Assembly: GCF_042679565.1 (NCBI RefSeq)
Contig: NZ_JBHTMY010000003.1
Coordinates: 496,001 to 560,000 of the forward strand
Direction of reading: 5' to 3'
Length of the DNA: 64,000 nt
Source: Namhaeicola litoreus
Lineage (GTDB): Bacteria; Bacteroidota; Bacteroidia; Flavobacteriales; Flavobacteriaceae
Under the pieces are notes generated by a model. That model saw only the letters and a program-made list of their open reading frames with translations. It did not search any database and was not told the DNA's origin. A program made the translations under genes and the position numbers. Below, one piece after another: positions 41,831 to 50,577 of the stretch. Within the stretch, counting starts at the first letter, position 1. Each line of letters opens with the position of its first letter.

Positions 41831-44059
41831 ATGACAAGAATTGTTTTAACTCTTTTATTTGGGATGTTTTCATTTAGTCTTTTTGCCCAAGTAGAAACTA
41901 CAAAAGACACAATTGTTGATAAGGAACCTGAGGTTCTCGATGAAATTATTCTATCCAATAATATTTTGGGAAGTAAATTTGAAGTTAGAAATAGAACTGG
42001 TTCTGCGTATTTTTTATCTCCACAAGATTTACAACAATTCGGATATACAGATATGAACAAAGTGATTAGAGCGGTTCCGGGTGTATCTATTGTAGAAGAA
42101 GATGGATTCGGTTTAAGGCCGAATATTAGTATTCGTGGAACTTCTCCTGAAAGATCTGCCAAGATTACCTTGATGGAAGACGGCGTATTGATAGCTCCTG
42201 CACCTTATAGTGCATCTTCAGCCTATTATTTTCCAACCATCGGAAGAATTGAAGATGTTGAGGTTTTAAAAGGAAGTAGCCAGATTCAATATGGTCCTTA
42301 TACTACCGGTGGGGCTGTAAATATGGTTTCAAAGCAGATTCCAAATGATTTTTCTGGTGATGTACGATTTACCTATGGAAACTATGATTCTAAAAGTACA
42401 GAAGCAACTTTGGGACATTCAACAGAGAACTTTGGGTTTGTAACTCAGTTTTTTAACTATAATTCTGACGGTTTTAAAAGTTTAGACGGAGGAGGAAATA
42501 CAGGTTTTGACAAAAATGATTACCTCGGAAAAATCCGTTTAAATTCTGATTATGACGCAAAAGTGTTTCAATCTTTAACAATGAAATTGCAATTTTCTGA
42601 AGAAGCATCTAATGAGACGTATTTGGGTTTAACCGAAGATGATTTTAATGCAAATCCTTACCGTAGATATTTGTCTTCAGCAGAGGATAAAATGGATACT
42701 GAGCACAAGCAGATTCAATTTGACTATTTAATTAAACCTTTAGAGAATTTAAAAATACGAGCCACAGCCTATAAAAATGAATTCAATCGAAATTGGTATA
42801 AATTAAATGATGTTACAGTTAATAATAAGGTAAGTATTGGTGATGTACTTGAAACTCCCGAAGATTACCCACTTGAATATGAAGCTATTGCCAGTATGAA
42901 TGATACACAAAGTGATGTATTTGGAGTGAAGGCCAATAATAGAAGTTATGAGTCAAAAGGAATTCAAGCGATAGCGAATTTTACTTTTGGCACCAATACT
43001 TTTAATGATTTAGAAGTTGGATTGCGTTATCACGAAGATTATGAAGATCGTTTTCAATGGGTTGATAAATACGCTATTCAAAATCAAGAAATGATTCGTA
43101 CAACTGTTGCTAGAAAAGGAAGTGATTCAAACTTGATTAATAGTGCAGAGGCTATAGCAACTTATGTTCTTTACAAATTGACCTGGAATAATTTAACAAT
43201 CACTCCCGGATTGAGATATGAAAATATGACGCTTAAGAAAAAGGATTATGGAAAGAATGATTCCGACAGAACAGGCGTTGATTTAACTACCCGAGAAAAT
43301 GATGTTGATGTTGTAATTCCGGGAATTGGTGCAAACTATAAATTTAGCAATGACCTTTCAATATTTGGTGGTGTCCACAGAGGATTTTCTCCTCCTGGAA
43401 ACCAAGACGGTTCTGACCCTGAAAACAGTACGAACTATGAATTAGGTGGCCGTTTTAATTTTGCAGGAATAACAGGAGAATTAGTAGGTTATTATAATGA
43501 TTACACTAATTTATTGGGAAGTGATTTGGCAGCTACCGGGGGTACAGGAAGTTTGGATTTATTTAATGCCGGAGCTGCAACAGTTAAGGGTATTGAATTG
43601 ATATTGAATTATGACTTTTTGAGGAATACTTCTAGTAATTTAAGATTTCCCGTTACTTTTTCATATACCTTAACAGATACGAGATTTGATTCTGATTTTG
43701 ATAGTCAAGTGGAAATTTATGGAAAAGTGTCTAAAGGAGATCAGATTCCATATATACCGGAAAATCAATTTAATATTACAGCTTCTTTAGAAGGTAATAG
43801 GTTTAATCTAAGTTTGAGTGGTCGCTATACAGACGAATTCAGAACTATGGCCGGTACAGGAACAATTCCTGAAAATTATAAGATTGGCAGTAATTTTATT
43901 GTTGATGCTGCTGCACGCTATTTCTTTACACCAAGAATTACATTTTTTACTAACTTGATGAATGTTTTTGATAGTGAATATGAAGTGGCAAGAACACCAG
44001 CCGGTTTAAGACCCGGTGCGCCATTTATGGTAAATGGTGGAGTATCCTATTCGTTTTAA
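41831..44059 (+). CDS. TonB-dependent receptor (FecA-like)
   Basis: A 742-aa outer-membrane receptor with a signal peptide (LTLLFGMFSFSLFAQ). The TonB-box-like segment EVLDEIILSN precedes a plug with VIRAVPGVSIVEEDG, NISIRGTSPERSAKITLMEDGV and VEVLKGSSQIQYGPYTTGGAVN, as in FecA-type siderophore or citrate receptors. The barrel ends in GVSYSF. Unlike the SusC protein it has no carboxypeptidase-like N-domain and no SusD partner. The ligand is not known; iron chelates are a reasonable guess. Confidence 0.93.
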   Translation: MTRIVLTLLFGMFSFSLFAQVETTKDTIVDKEPEVLDEIILSNNILGSKFEVRNRTGSAYFLSPQDLQQFGYTDMNKVIRAVPGVSIVEEDGFGLRPNISIRGTSPERSAKITLMEDGVLIAPAPYSASSAYYFPTIGRIEDVEVLKGSSQIQYGPYTTGGAVNMVSKQIPNDFSGDVRFTYGNYDSKSTEATLGHSTENFGFVTQFFNYNSDGFKSLDGGGNTGFDKNDYLGKIRLNSDYDAKVFQSLTMKLQFSEEASNETYLGLTEDDFNANPYRRYLSSAEDKMDTEHKQIQFDYLIKPLENLKIRATAYKNEFNRNWYKLNDVTVNNKVSIGDVLETPEDYPLEYEAIASMNDTQSDVFGVKANNRSYESKGIQAIANFTFGTNTFNDLEVGLRYHEDYEDRFQWVDKYAIQNQEMIRTTVARKGSDSNLINSAEAIATYVLYKLTWNNLTITPGLRYENMTLKKKDYGKNDSDRTGVDLTTRENDVDVVIPGIGANYKFSNDLSIFGGVHRGFSPPGNQDGSDPENSTNYELGGRFNFAGITGELVGYYNDYTNLLGSDLAATGGTGSLDLFNAGAATVKGIELILNYDFLRNTSSNLRFPVTFSYTLTDTRFDSDFDSQVEIYGKVSKGDQIPYIPENQFNITASLEGNRFNLSLSGRYTDEFRTMAGTGTIPENYKIGSNFIVDAAARYFFTPRITFFTNLMNVFDSEYEVARTPAGLRPGAPFMVNGGVSYSF

Positions 44060-44076
44060 ATTGTTTTATTGAATTG

Positions 44077-44112
44077 AAAAGCGTTCTTTTTTAAAAAAGG
44101 GACGCTTTTTTC
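44077..44112 (+). terminator. terminator of the FecA-like receptor gene
   Basis: AAAAGCGT (44077-44084) pairs with ACGCTTTT (44102-44109), the interior TTTTTTAAAAAA can extend the stem, and T's follow. Confidence 0.8.
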
Positions 44113-44174
44113 TGCATATACTACCCATGTATTGCGATCTGATAACTAATTTTAGTCCACAAAAACATATTGCA

Positions 44175-44204
44175 TTTAGAATCCAATATATTATCGTAAA
44201 TTTG
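44175..44204 (+). promoter_or_regulatory. promoter of guaB
   Basis: TAAATTTG (44197-44204) is a perfect -7 box, with TTTA (44175-44178) 18 bp upstream as a near -33 box. The start codon is 23 bp downstream. Confidence 0.55.
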
Positions 44205-44227
44205 CTCGCAATTAATTTCAATTGCAT

Positions 44228-45694
44228 ATGCCTACTTCAAAAATTTTACTCGAAGGTCTTACTTATGACGATGTTCTGCTTGTTCCAGCTTTTTCCGAAG
44301 TGTTGCCAAGAGATGTAAGTACTAAATCTCATTTTACTAGAAATATATCTTTGAATGTTCCTATTGTATCTGCTGCAATGGATACCGTTACAGAATCAGA
44401 TATGGCAATTGCCATGGCTAGAGAGGGTGGGATAGGCGTGTTGCATAAAAATATGCCTATTGAGCAACAGGCATCTGAAGTTAAAAGAGTGAAAAGATCG
44501 GAATCTGGAATGATTATAGATCCAATTACTTTGAAAAAAGATAAAACAGTTGCACATGCAAAAGGTTTGATGAAAAAATATTCTATTGGTGGTATTCCTG
44601 TGATAAATGATGAAGGAGAATTAATTGGAATTATAACAAATAGAGATTTACGTTTTGAAAAGAACGAGAGTCGATTAGTTTCTGAAGTGATGACCTCTGA
44701 AAATTTAGTAACAGCTAAAGAAGGAACGTCTCTCAAAGAAGCAGAAGAAATTTTACAGAATTATAAAATTGAAAAATTACCCGTAGTTAATGATAAGAAT
44801 AAATTAGTAGGATTAATTACTTTTAGAGATATCATTAAGGTTAGTGAAAATCCATATGCGAATAAAGATAGTTATGGACGTTTACGAGTGGCTGCAGCCT
44901 TGGGTGTTACACAAGACACATTAGATCGTGCGAGGGCTCTAATCAAGCATGGTGTAGATGCTTTAGTAGTTGATACTGCACATGGACATTCAAAGGGTGT
45001 TATTTCGGTGTTAGAATCTATTAAGTCCGAATATCCGGATACAGATATCGTGGTTGGAAATATTGCCACAGGTGAAGCAGCAAAATATTTGGTAGATGCC
45101 GGTGCCGATGCGGTAAAAGTAGGAATTGGTCCGGGGTCAATTTGCACGACAAGAATTGTTGCGGGTGTTGGTTTTCCGCAATTATCAGCTATCATTGAAG
45201 TTGCAAAGGCGATAGGAAATACTGGAGTCCCAATAATTGCTGATGGAGGAATTCGTTATACAGGTGATATTCCGAAAGCTATCGCGGCCGGAGCAGATTC
45301 AGTTATGTTAGGATCACTGCTTGCAGGGACGAAAGAATCGCCGGGAGAAACAATAATTTTTGAAGGGAGAAAATTTAAATCCTATCGTGGAATGGGTTCT
45401 GTAGAGGCGATGACCAAGGGATCAAAGGATAGATATTTCCAAGATGTGGAAGATGATATTAAAAAATTAGTACCAGAGGGGATTGTTGGTAGAGTACCAT
45501 ATAAAGGTGAAGTTTATGAAACTATGCATCAGTTTATTGGTGGTTTGAGAGCGGGTATGGGTTATTGTGGAAGTAAGGATATCGCTGCCCATAAACAAGC
45601 AAAATTCGTTAGAATTACTGCAGCCGGAATTACAGAAAGTCATCCACACAATGTAACTATTACAAAAGAAGCGCCAAATTATTCGACTAGATAG
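44228..45694 (+). CDS. guaB: IMP dehydrogenase
   Basis: A 488-aa enzyme that oxidises IMP to XMP, the committed step of GMP synthesis. The barrel begins with LTYDDVLLVPAFSEVLPRDV. Two CBS domains are inserted at about 95-205 (IIDPITLKKDKTVAHAKGLM, TNRDLRFE; VMTSENLVTAKEG). The active-site loop is GPGSICTTRIVAGVG with the catalytic Cys. The flap region carries YRGMGSVEAMTKGS and later VPEGIVGRVPYKG. ATG at 44228 is used rather than TTG at 44222. Confidence 0.97.
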   Translation: MPTSKILLEGLTYDDVLLVPAFSEVLPRDVSTKSHFTRNISLNVPIVSAAMDTVTESDMAIAMAREGGIGVLHKNMPIEQQASEVKRVKRSESGMIIDPITLKKDKTVAHAKGLMKKYSIGGIPVINDEGELIGIITNRDLRFEKNESRLVSEVMTSENLVTAKEGTSLKEAEEILQNYKIEKLPVVNDKNKLVGLITFRDIIKVSENPYANKDSYGRLRVAAALGVTQDTLDRARALIKHGVDALVVDTAHGHSKGVISVLESIKSEYPDTDIVVGNIATGEAAKYLVDAGADAVKVGIGPGSICTTRIVAGVGFPQLSAIIEVAKAIGNTGVPIIADGGIRYTGDIPKAIAAGADSVMLGSLLAGTKESPGETIIFEGRKFKSYRGMGSVEAMTKGSKDRYFQDVEDDIKKLVPEGIVGRVPYKGEVYETMHQFIGGLRAGMGYCGSKDIAAHKQAKFVRITAAGITESHPHNVTITKEAPNYSTR

Positions 45695-45710
45695 AATACT
45701 CATAGATATA

Positions 45711-45736
45711 AAAAAATCCTCCTTCGAGGCTTTTTT
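45711..45736. terminator. bidirectional terminator after guaB
   Basis: AAAAAAtCCTC and GAGGcTTTTTT form an 11-position stem with one mismatch and a 4-nt loop (CTTC), between two convergent genes. Confidence 0.85.
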
Positions 45737-45739
45737 ATT

Positions 45740-46648
45740 TTAAGGACATGTGATACTGGTAAAAACAGGATTTCCGCTATTATCAACGGTCATTCGCCAG
45801 CAATTACCATCTGGTGATTTCATGATAACACCACTATTTACATTCTCAATATAAACATCGCCACCTGTAACTTGTAATTGTGATTTGGGATCTATCGTAC
45901 CGATTCCAATTTTTCCATCTGCTTTAAATCGCATTCTTTCTACACCTCCAACACCAATTTTAAAATCATAATTATCAAAATAAAATAAGAATCCTTCATT
46001 TGATCCAAACGGAGAATTAGAACTATTCAATCCCATCACCAATGTTTTGTTTTCGTCGTTAAAATATACAGATCGGGTTTGTGTTGTTTTTGATCTATTC
46101 GTTAAAACTAAACTTGAGGCATTGGGATCATTTTCATTCGAAACTACAAATAGTCTGTCGTAATCGTTCACTGATTTTTGTCCAATAACTACATTATCAG
46201 AATAAGAAATTCCATTGTCTGCTAAACTGGATTCCCAAAAATTCCCTGAAGAATTTTTAGCGAATAGAGCATAGGGTACACTCATTAGCTGGTTACTTCC
46301 CATGGAGGTATAATTTGTTCCGCCTGATACATCGACTGATGTTTCAAGAAAAAAAGGTCCAACGCCCCAATTAATAGACTCAATTTGTCCAGAAACAACA
46401 GTTCCACTACCAATCTGTAAATTGATTAAACCAAATTCATTTGTTGTTGGTGCATGAATTTCACTATAAACAGTGGTTCCTGTGGCCGACGATTGATGTA
46501 TTGTAAATTGAACGCCAATATTTTTACTAGCGATGATGTTTCCTCCAGAATCACGAATTACGGCTTGATAATTAAATCCTTCAGGACTTTGTGCAAATAT
46601 AGTTGTAATGAATAAAAGCGAAAAAATCAGTGTAAAAGTATTCTTCAT
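45740..46648 (-). CDS. secreted protein of unknown function, 302 aa
   Basis: An exported protein with signal peptide (FTLIFSLLFITTIFAQ). The N-terminal 120 residues (SPEGFNYQAVIRDSGGNIIASKNIGVQFTI..., ending in NQLMSVPYALFAK) are a beta-sandwich module seen in many Bacteroidota surface proteins. The C-terminal part has a tail-fibre-like motif: VERMRFKADGKIGIGTIDPKSQLQVTGG. It starts 2 bp after the stop of the T9SS-domain gene, so the two are co-transcribed. It may be a surface or adhesion component, but this is only suggested by the motifs. Confidence 0.75.
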   Translation of the reverse strand: MKNTFTLIFSLLFITTIFAQSPEGFNYQAVIRDSGGNIIASKNIGVQFTIHQSSATGTTVYSEIHAPTTNEFGLINLQIGSGTVVSGQIESINWGVGPFFLETSVDVSGGTNYTSMGSNQLMSVPYALFAKNSSGNFWESSLADNGISYSDNVVIGQKSVNDYDRLFVVSNENDPNASSLVLTNRSKTTQTRSVYFNDENKTLVMGLNSSNSPFGSNEGFLFYFDNYDFKIGVGGVERMRFKADGKIGIGTIDPKSQLQVTGGDVYIENVNSGVIMKSPDGNCWRMTVDNSGNPVFTSITCP

Positions 46649-46650
46649 GG

Positions 46651-47112
46651 CTAGTTTTTTAAGATTTTATATGTTTTAATGGGTTTATCGTTTTTGAACA
46701 CGGTAAGAAAATACATTCCTTTTTTAAGTTGTTCTGTGTGTACTTCAGAATTATTATTGTCCAAAATTTGATCTAGCATGAGTTGACCATGCACATTATA
46801 AACTTTGACTATTGCAGTAGTAAAATCTTCCATTTCAATATGAAATAAATCTGGACTTGGATTGGGGTATAAAGAAACCTTTAACTGTGGATCAAAATCA
46901 TCCACAGATAAAACAGAAAGATTAGTCTGATGAAAACCTTGCGTTATTATTCCTTCGCTAGATTGATCTGTAGCAATGGCAATTTCTCCTAAAGTTGCAT
47001 TTAAACTGCCAATGTTTGAGGTAGTGCCTTGGCCAAATGGAGAAATTATCTCCTGACCAAAGTTCGGAATGGTAAATAAAATGAAATAAAGTAAAAAAGA
47101 AAACATTTTCAT
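46651..47112 (-). CDS. small protein with type IX secretion sorting domain
   Basis: A 153-aa protein with a signal peptide (FSFLLYFILFTIPNFGQ), only about 60 residues of body, and a complete type A T9SS C-terminal domain (about 75-153). The latter shows LYPNPSPDLFHIE, VKVYNVHGQLML and LKKGMYFLTVFKNDKPIKTYKILK. It should be exported by the PorSS and attached to the surface. The body fragment GSLNATLGEIAIATDQSSEGIITQGFHQ is the common lead-in of such proteins. It is upstream of, and nearly contiguous with, the 302-aa secreted protein gene. Confidence 0.88.
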   Translation of the reverse strand: MKMFSFLLYFILFTIPNFGQEIISPFGQGTTSNIGSLNATLGEIAIATDQSSEGIITQGFHQTNLSVLSVDDFDPQLKVSLYPNPSPDLFHIEMEDFTTAIVKVYNVHGQLMLDQILDNNNSEVHTEQLKKGMYFLTVFKNDKPIKTYKILKN

Positions 47113-47215
47113 ATAAGGTGGCTTGAAACTATAAATTTAATAAAGTTTTTATCAAAATGGTGAATTCTTTAAAAACTCTAATAAAAATATAGGCCACCAA
47201 TATGTCTAAATTTGA

Positions 47216-48847
47216 CTAATAACGTTTAGTTTTTTTTCTCTTACCAGAACCTTTTTTAGAACCGGCCTGTTCTACAATAATGTTTCTACCATTATAGCTG
47301 GTTCTTTTAAACCCTTCTAAAGTTTGGTCGAGATAATTCTTATCGATCTCAAAAAATGAAAAATTATTTAAAATTTCGATTTTTCCGATCTCAACATTTC
47401 GAACCTTTAAATTTTCATTAATCAGGCCAATTAACTTTGTTGCGTTGATTTTGTCCTTTTTACCTAAATTGATATAGAATCTTTCAAAATTAGCATCGGG
47501 TTGTCTGCCTTTTGAACTGCCATCTTCATTTATATCCTGCGTATTCTCGTAATAAGATAGGAACTGATTAAACTCTAATGAAACAAATCTTTGAATCAAT
47601 TCTTCTCTTGAAAGACCTTCCAACTTTTCGTAAATATCGGGCAGATATTCTTTGATTTCTTTTTCATTTACCTCAATATCATGTACTTTGTCAATTAAAC
47701 TATATAACTGATTTTTACAAACTTCCCTTCCGTTAGGAACCTGTTTTTGCTCAAACTTTTTATTGATAATTTTTTCAATAGAAGAAAGTGTTCGTTTTTC
47801 TTTTGCCGTAATAATGGCAATAGAAATACCAATTTTACCAGCTCTACCCGTTCTACCACTTCTGTGCGTATAAGATTCAATCTGATCAGGTAATTTGTAA
47901 TTGATAACGTGAGTTAAATCATTGACATCTAAACCTCTTGCTGCCACATCAGTAGCCACCAAAATCTGAAGATTTTTGTTTCGGAATTTCTGCATCACTA
48001 TATCCCGCTGTGCCTGAGAAAGATCTCCGTGAAGAGCATCTGCATTATAGCCGTCTGCGATAAGTTTGTCGGCAACATCTTTAGTTTCTCTTCTAGTTCT
48101 GCAAAAAACGATACAATATATGTTCGGATTCAAATCAGCAATTCGCTTTAATGCACTATATCTATTTCTATCAGAAACTAAATAGAATTCATGACTAACA
48201 CTATCTGCACCAACATTTTTTGTACCAGCAGAAATTTCCATTGCATTTTTCATGTAATGCTTTGCGATAGCCTCTACTTCTTTTGGAAAAGTAGCTGAAA
48301 ACAATAGGGTTTGTTTTGTTTCTGGTGTAACCGCTAAAATTTTATCGAGCTCTTCTTTGAAACCCATGTTCAACATTTCATCGGCTTCATCTAATACCAA
48401 CCATTGAATGCTATTGAGTTTTAAAACTCTTCTATTTATTAAATCTACCGTTCTTCCTGGAGTTCCCACAATAATTTGAGCACCTTTCTTAATGGTTCTA
48501 ATTTGATCTTCGATACTAGCACCGCCATAAACGGCAACTGTCTTCAATCCGGGAATATTTTTTGAAAAGTCGGTGATATTTTTAGCAATTTGAATCGCCA
48601 ATTCTCTGGTGGGCGAAAGAATAATTGCTTGTGATTCGTATGATTCATTATCGATTAGCTCTAAAATAGGTAAGCTAAACGCTGCTGTTTTACCCGTTCC
48701 TGTTTGAGCGAAAGCTTTTAAATCATTTTCGTAATTAATGATCTGAGGTATTGCTATTTCTTGAATTGGAGTTGGTTGTTCGTAACCGAGTTCTAAAAGT
48801 GTTCCGAGTAGATTTTCACTTAATCCCAGATCTTTGAATGATGACAT
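47216..48847 (-). CDS. deaD: DEAD-box RNA helicase (DbpA/CsdA-type)
   Basis: A 543-aa ATP-dependent RNA helicase. Motifs in order: Q motif (PTPIQEIAIPQI), Walker A AQTGTGKTAAF, PTRELAIQI, GGASIEDQI, GTPGRTVDL, DEADEMLNMGF, SAT, then IVFCRTRRET, DVAARGLDV and HRSGRTGRAG. A C-terminal DbpA-like RNA-binding fold (about 455-530: FYINLGKKDKINATKLIGLI) and a basic tail (KKGSGKRKKTKRY) follow. This suggests a role in ribosome assembly or cold adaptation. Its 5' leader contains an AT-rich hairpin. Confidence 0.94.
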   Translation of the reverse strand: MSSFKDLGLSENLLGTLLELGYEQPTPIQEIAIPQIINYENDLKAFAQTGTGKTAAFSLPILELIDNESYESQAIILSPTRELAIQIAKNITDFSKNIPGLKTVAVYGGASIEDQIRTIKKGAQIIVGTPGRTVDLINRRVLKLNSIQWLVLDEADEMLNMGFKEELDKILAVTPETKQTLLFSATFPKEVEAIAKHYMKNAMEISAGTKNVGADSVSHEFYLVSDRNRYSALKRIADLNPNIYCIVFCRTRRETKDVADKLIADGYNADALHGDLSQAQRDIVMQKFRNKNLQILVATDVAARGLDVNDLTHVINYKLPDQIESYTHRSGRTGRAGKIGISIAIITAKEKRTLSSIEKIINKKFEQKQVPNGREVCKNQLYSLIDKVHDIEVNEKEIKEYLPDIYEKLEGLSREELIQRFVSLEFNQFLSYYENTQDINEDGSSKGRQPDANFERFYINLGKKDKINATKLIGLINENLKVRNVEIGKIEILNNFSFFEIDKNYLDQTLEGFKRTSYNGRNIIVEQAGSKKGSGKRKKTKRY

Positions 48848-48871
48848 AAATTGTGTTTAAAAAATGAATAT

Positions 48872-48925
48872 AAATAACTGATTTATAATAAAATAAGTTA
48901 TTTGATGTTTTGGGCTGCAAAAGTA
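48872..48925 (-). promoter_or_regulatory. promoter and hairpin leader of the helicase gene
   Basis: On the minus strand TACTTTTG (48918-48925) is a perfect -7 box. The expected leader is about 64 nt and includes an 8-bp stem AAATAACT/AGTTATTT (48872-48879 with 48896-48903). Confidence 0.5.
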
Positions 48926-48955
48926 CTACTTATTTTCCGATATATAGGATTTATC

Positions 48956-50371
48956 TTACTTTTTAAGTAAAGCAAGGTTTTTTTCTAAGGTATAAGAATC
49001 TGTAAACAATAAGTAATTGTTCATAATCAAACCTTTATCAAGAATAAGTGTTCTAGCCATATCACCTTTGAACAAAGGATAGGAAGTGCAATTTTTATCA
49101 ATTTTATATTGTAATTCTGCTGGTAACTTTCTGGTCTTTATGAAATGAGCCCATTCATCATAAGATTTTTCTCTTTCTATACCAATAAAAATGATTTCCG
49201 GATATTTTTTATGCATGTCATGTAAAGATTCTACCAATAATTCTTGCGAACTTTCCTCTTTTGGCCAAAAATATATGACAGCATCTCTATTTCTTATAAG
49301 CTTTTTAATGTCTTGATGTTCCTTATTAATGTTGTATGTCCTTAAAAAGGGTAAAGAATCACCATTTTTGAGCATTCTTCTTTGATCAATAACTTGCTTG
49401 GCTTCAGCGATATATTTTTCATCGGTACAATGGGCAAAAAAGAAATCTTCAACTTCTTTGGTGTGTTGTGGGTCCATATTAAAGGCCGAAACAGAAATCC
49501 AAAATCCTGACGCCAATAAAATATTTCTAATTTTTTCACTTTTGATATGTTCATTCGCTGCAGCCATAAAATTCAACGAAAAATTATTCTGAGTTGAATC
49601 TTTCATTTCTTTTTCAAAAGCTTGATTGTACAAGAATGTTTTTATGTAATAACGATAAGTAGCATAACTGATCAAATCTTCATCGTTTAGGTCAACTTTT
49701 GAGCGGTAAGTATAAAAATCATCACTCACTTCAGGGTGATCATAGCGCTCATTTTGATCTTTGTGTTTCATTGGGAAATATTCCATTTTAGAATAACCCG
49801 GGTAAAAAATAGCCACTTCTGCCAGTTTTTGAAAGAATTCTGACGGCTCCTCATTTTCAGCCTCTATAAGTTTTTCATATTCTGTAACCAATGAAGCTGT
49901 AATAGAATCAACCTTGGCTGCAAATGCGTATTGATCTAAATGAAAATTGTCTTGATTTAGTTTTTCAATTTCTTCTTGTTTAAGAAATAAATTAATTAAA
50001 AAATTATTTTTTCTAGATCCCTTTCCGCTAAAATTTATCGTTTCGTCAAAATTCCAAGTATTGAGATAAAGTAACAGACTGTCTTGAGGTTCGAGATATA
50101 AGTATTGAAATTCAGGCCCATGTTTAAAAGTATAGAGACCATTTTCAATAGAATTTAATTCAAATAGAAATCTGGAATTTTCAATTTTGGCGGAGTCCAG
50201 TACTTTTTCGTCTTTTAAAAAATAGACAAACTGTTCCCTAGGATTTTTAATTTTGCCTCCAAAATACGTCTTACGATCTTCATTCTTCCCATTGCTACAT
50301 GAAGCCAAAGATATAGCTATAAGTAAGAATGAAAATTTCAATAAGTCAAAGTAGTTCTTTTTCAAATGCAT
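48956..50371 (-). CDS. DUF4369-like lipoprotein with thioredoxin fold lacking CxxC
   Basis: A 471-aa lipoprotein (signal LIAISLASCSNG; the start at 50371 is chosen so that the lipobox is near the N-terminus). The N-terminal part (YFGGKIKNPREQFVYFLKDEKVLDSAKIEN) is DUF4369-like. The C-terminal 110 residues have a TlpA-like thioredoxin pattern: AVIYFWPKEESSQELLVESLHDMHKKYPEIIFIGIE, then FKGDMARTLILDKG. The WCxxC active site is missing, replaced by PKEESSQ. So it is unlikely to be a disulfide reductase and may be a binding or folding partner in the periplasm. Confidence 0.78.
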   Translation of the reverse strand: MHLKKNYFDLLKFSFLLIAISLASCSNGKNEDRKTYFGGKIKNPREQFVYFLKDEKVLDSAKIENSRFLFELNSIENGLYTFKHGPEFQYLYLEPQDSLLLYLNTWNFDETINFSGKGSRKNNFLINLFLKQEEIEKLNQDNFHLDQYAFAAKVDSITASLVTEYEKLIEAENEEPSEFFQKLAEVAIFYPGYSKMEYFPMKHKDQNERYDHPEVSDDFYTYRSKVDLNDEDLISYATYRYYIKTFLYNQAFEKEMKDSTQNNFSLNFMAAANEHIKSEKIRNILLASGFWISVSAFNMDPQHTKEVEDFFFAHCTDEKYIAEAKQVIDQRRMLKNGDSLPFLRTYNINKEHQDIKKLIRNRDAVIYFWPKEESSQELLVESLHDMHKKYPEIIFIGIEREKSYDEWAHFIKTRKLPAELQYKIDKNCTSYPLFKGDMARTLILDKGLIMNNYLLFTDSYTLEKNLALLKK

Positions 50372-50553
50372 TGAGGTTAACATAATGAACAAATGTAATT
50401 ATATACCATGTTGCCCCTTGTTAATGGCTTGTTAAAATAGTCTTGTAATAACTCTTTTTAACGCATTTTTGATTTGTTATTTATCATTTTACCAAGACTT
50501 TGTTAAAATTCAATTTAGTTTTAGATAACATTAAGAAATCCTTAATAATTATC

Positions 50554-50561
50554 TACTTTTG
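50554..50561 (+). promoter_or_regulatory. -7 box of the ABC-F gene
   Basis: TACTTTTG is a perfect TAnnTTTG match 16 bp before the ATG. No well-spaced TTTG is seen upstream. Confidence 0.5.
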
Positions 50562-50577
50562 CAAAAATTTTTAAAGC

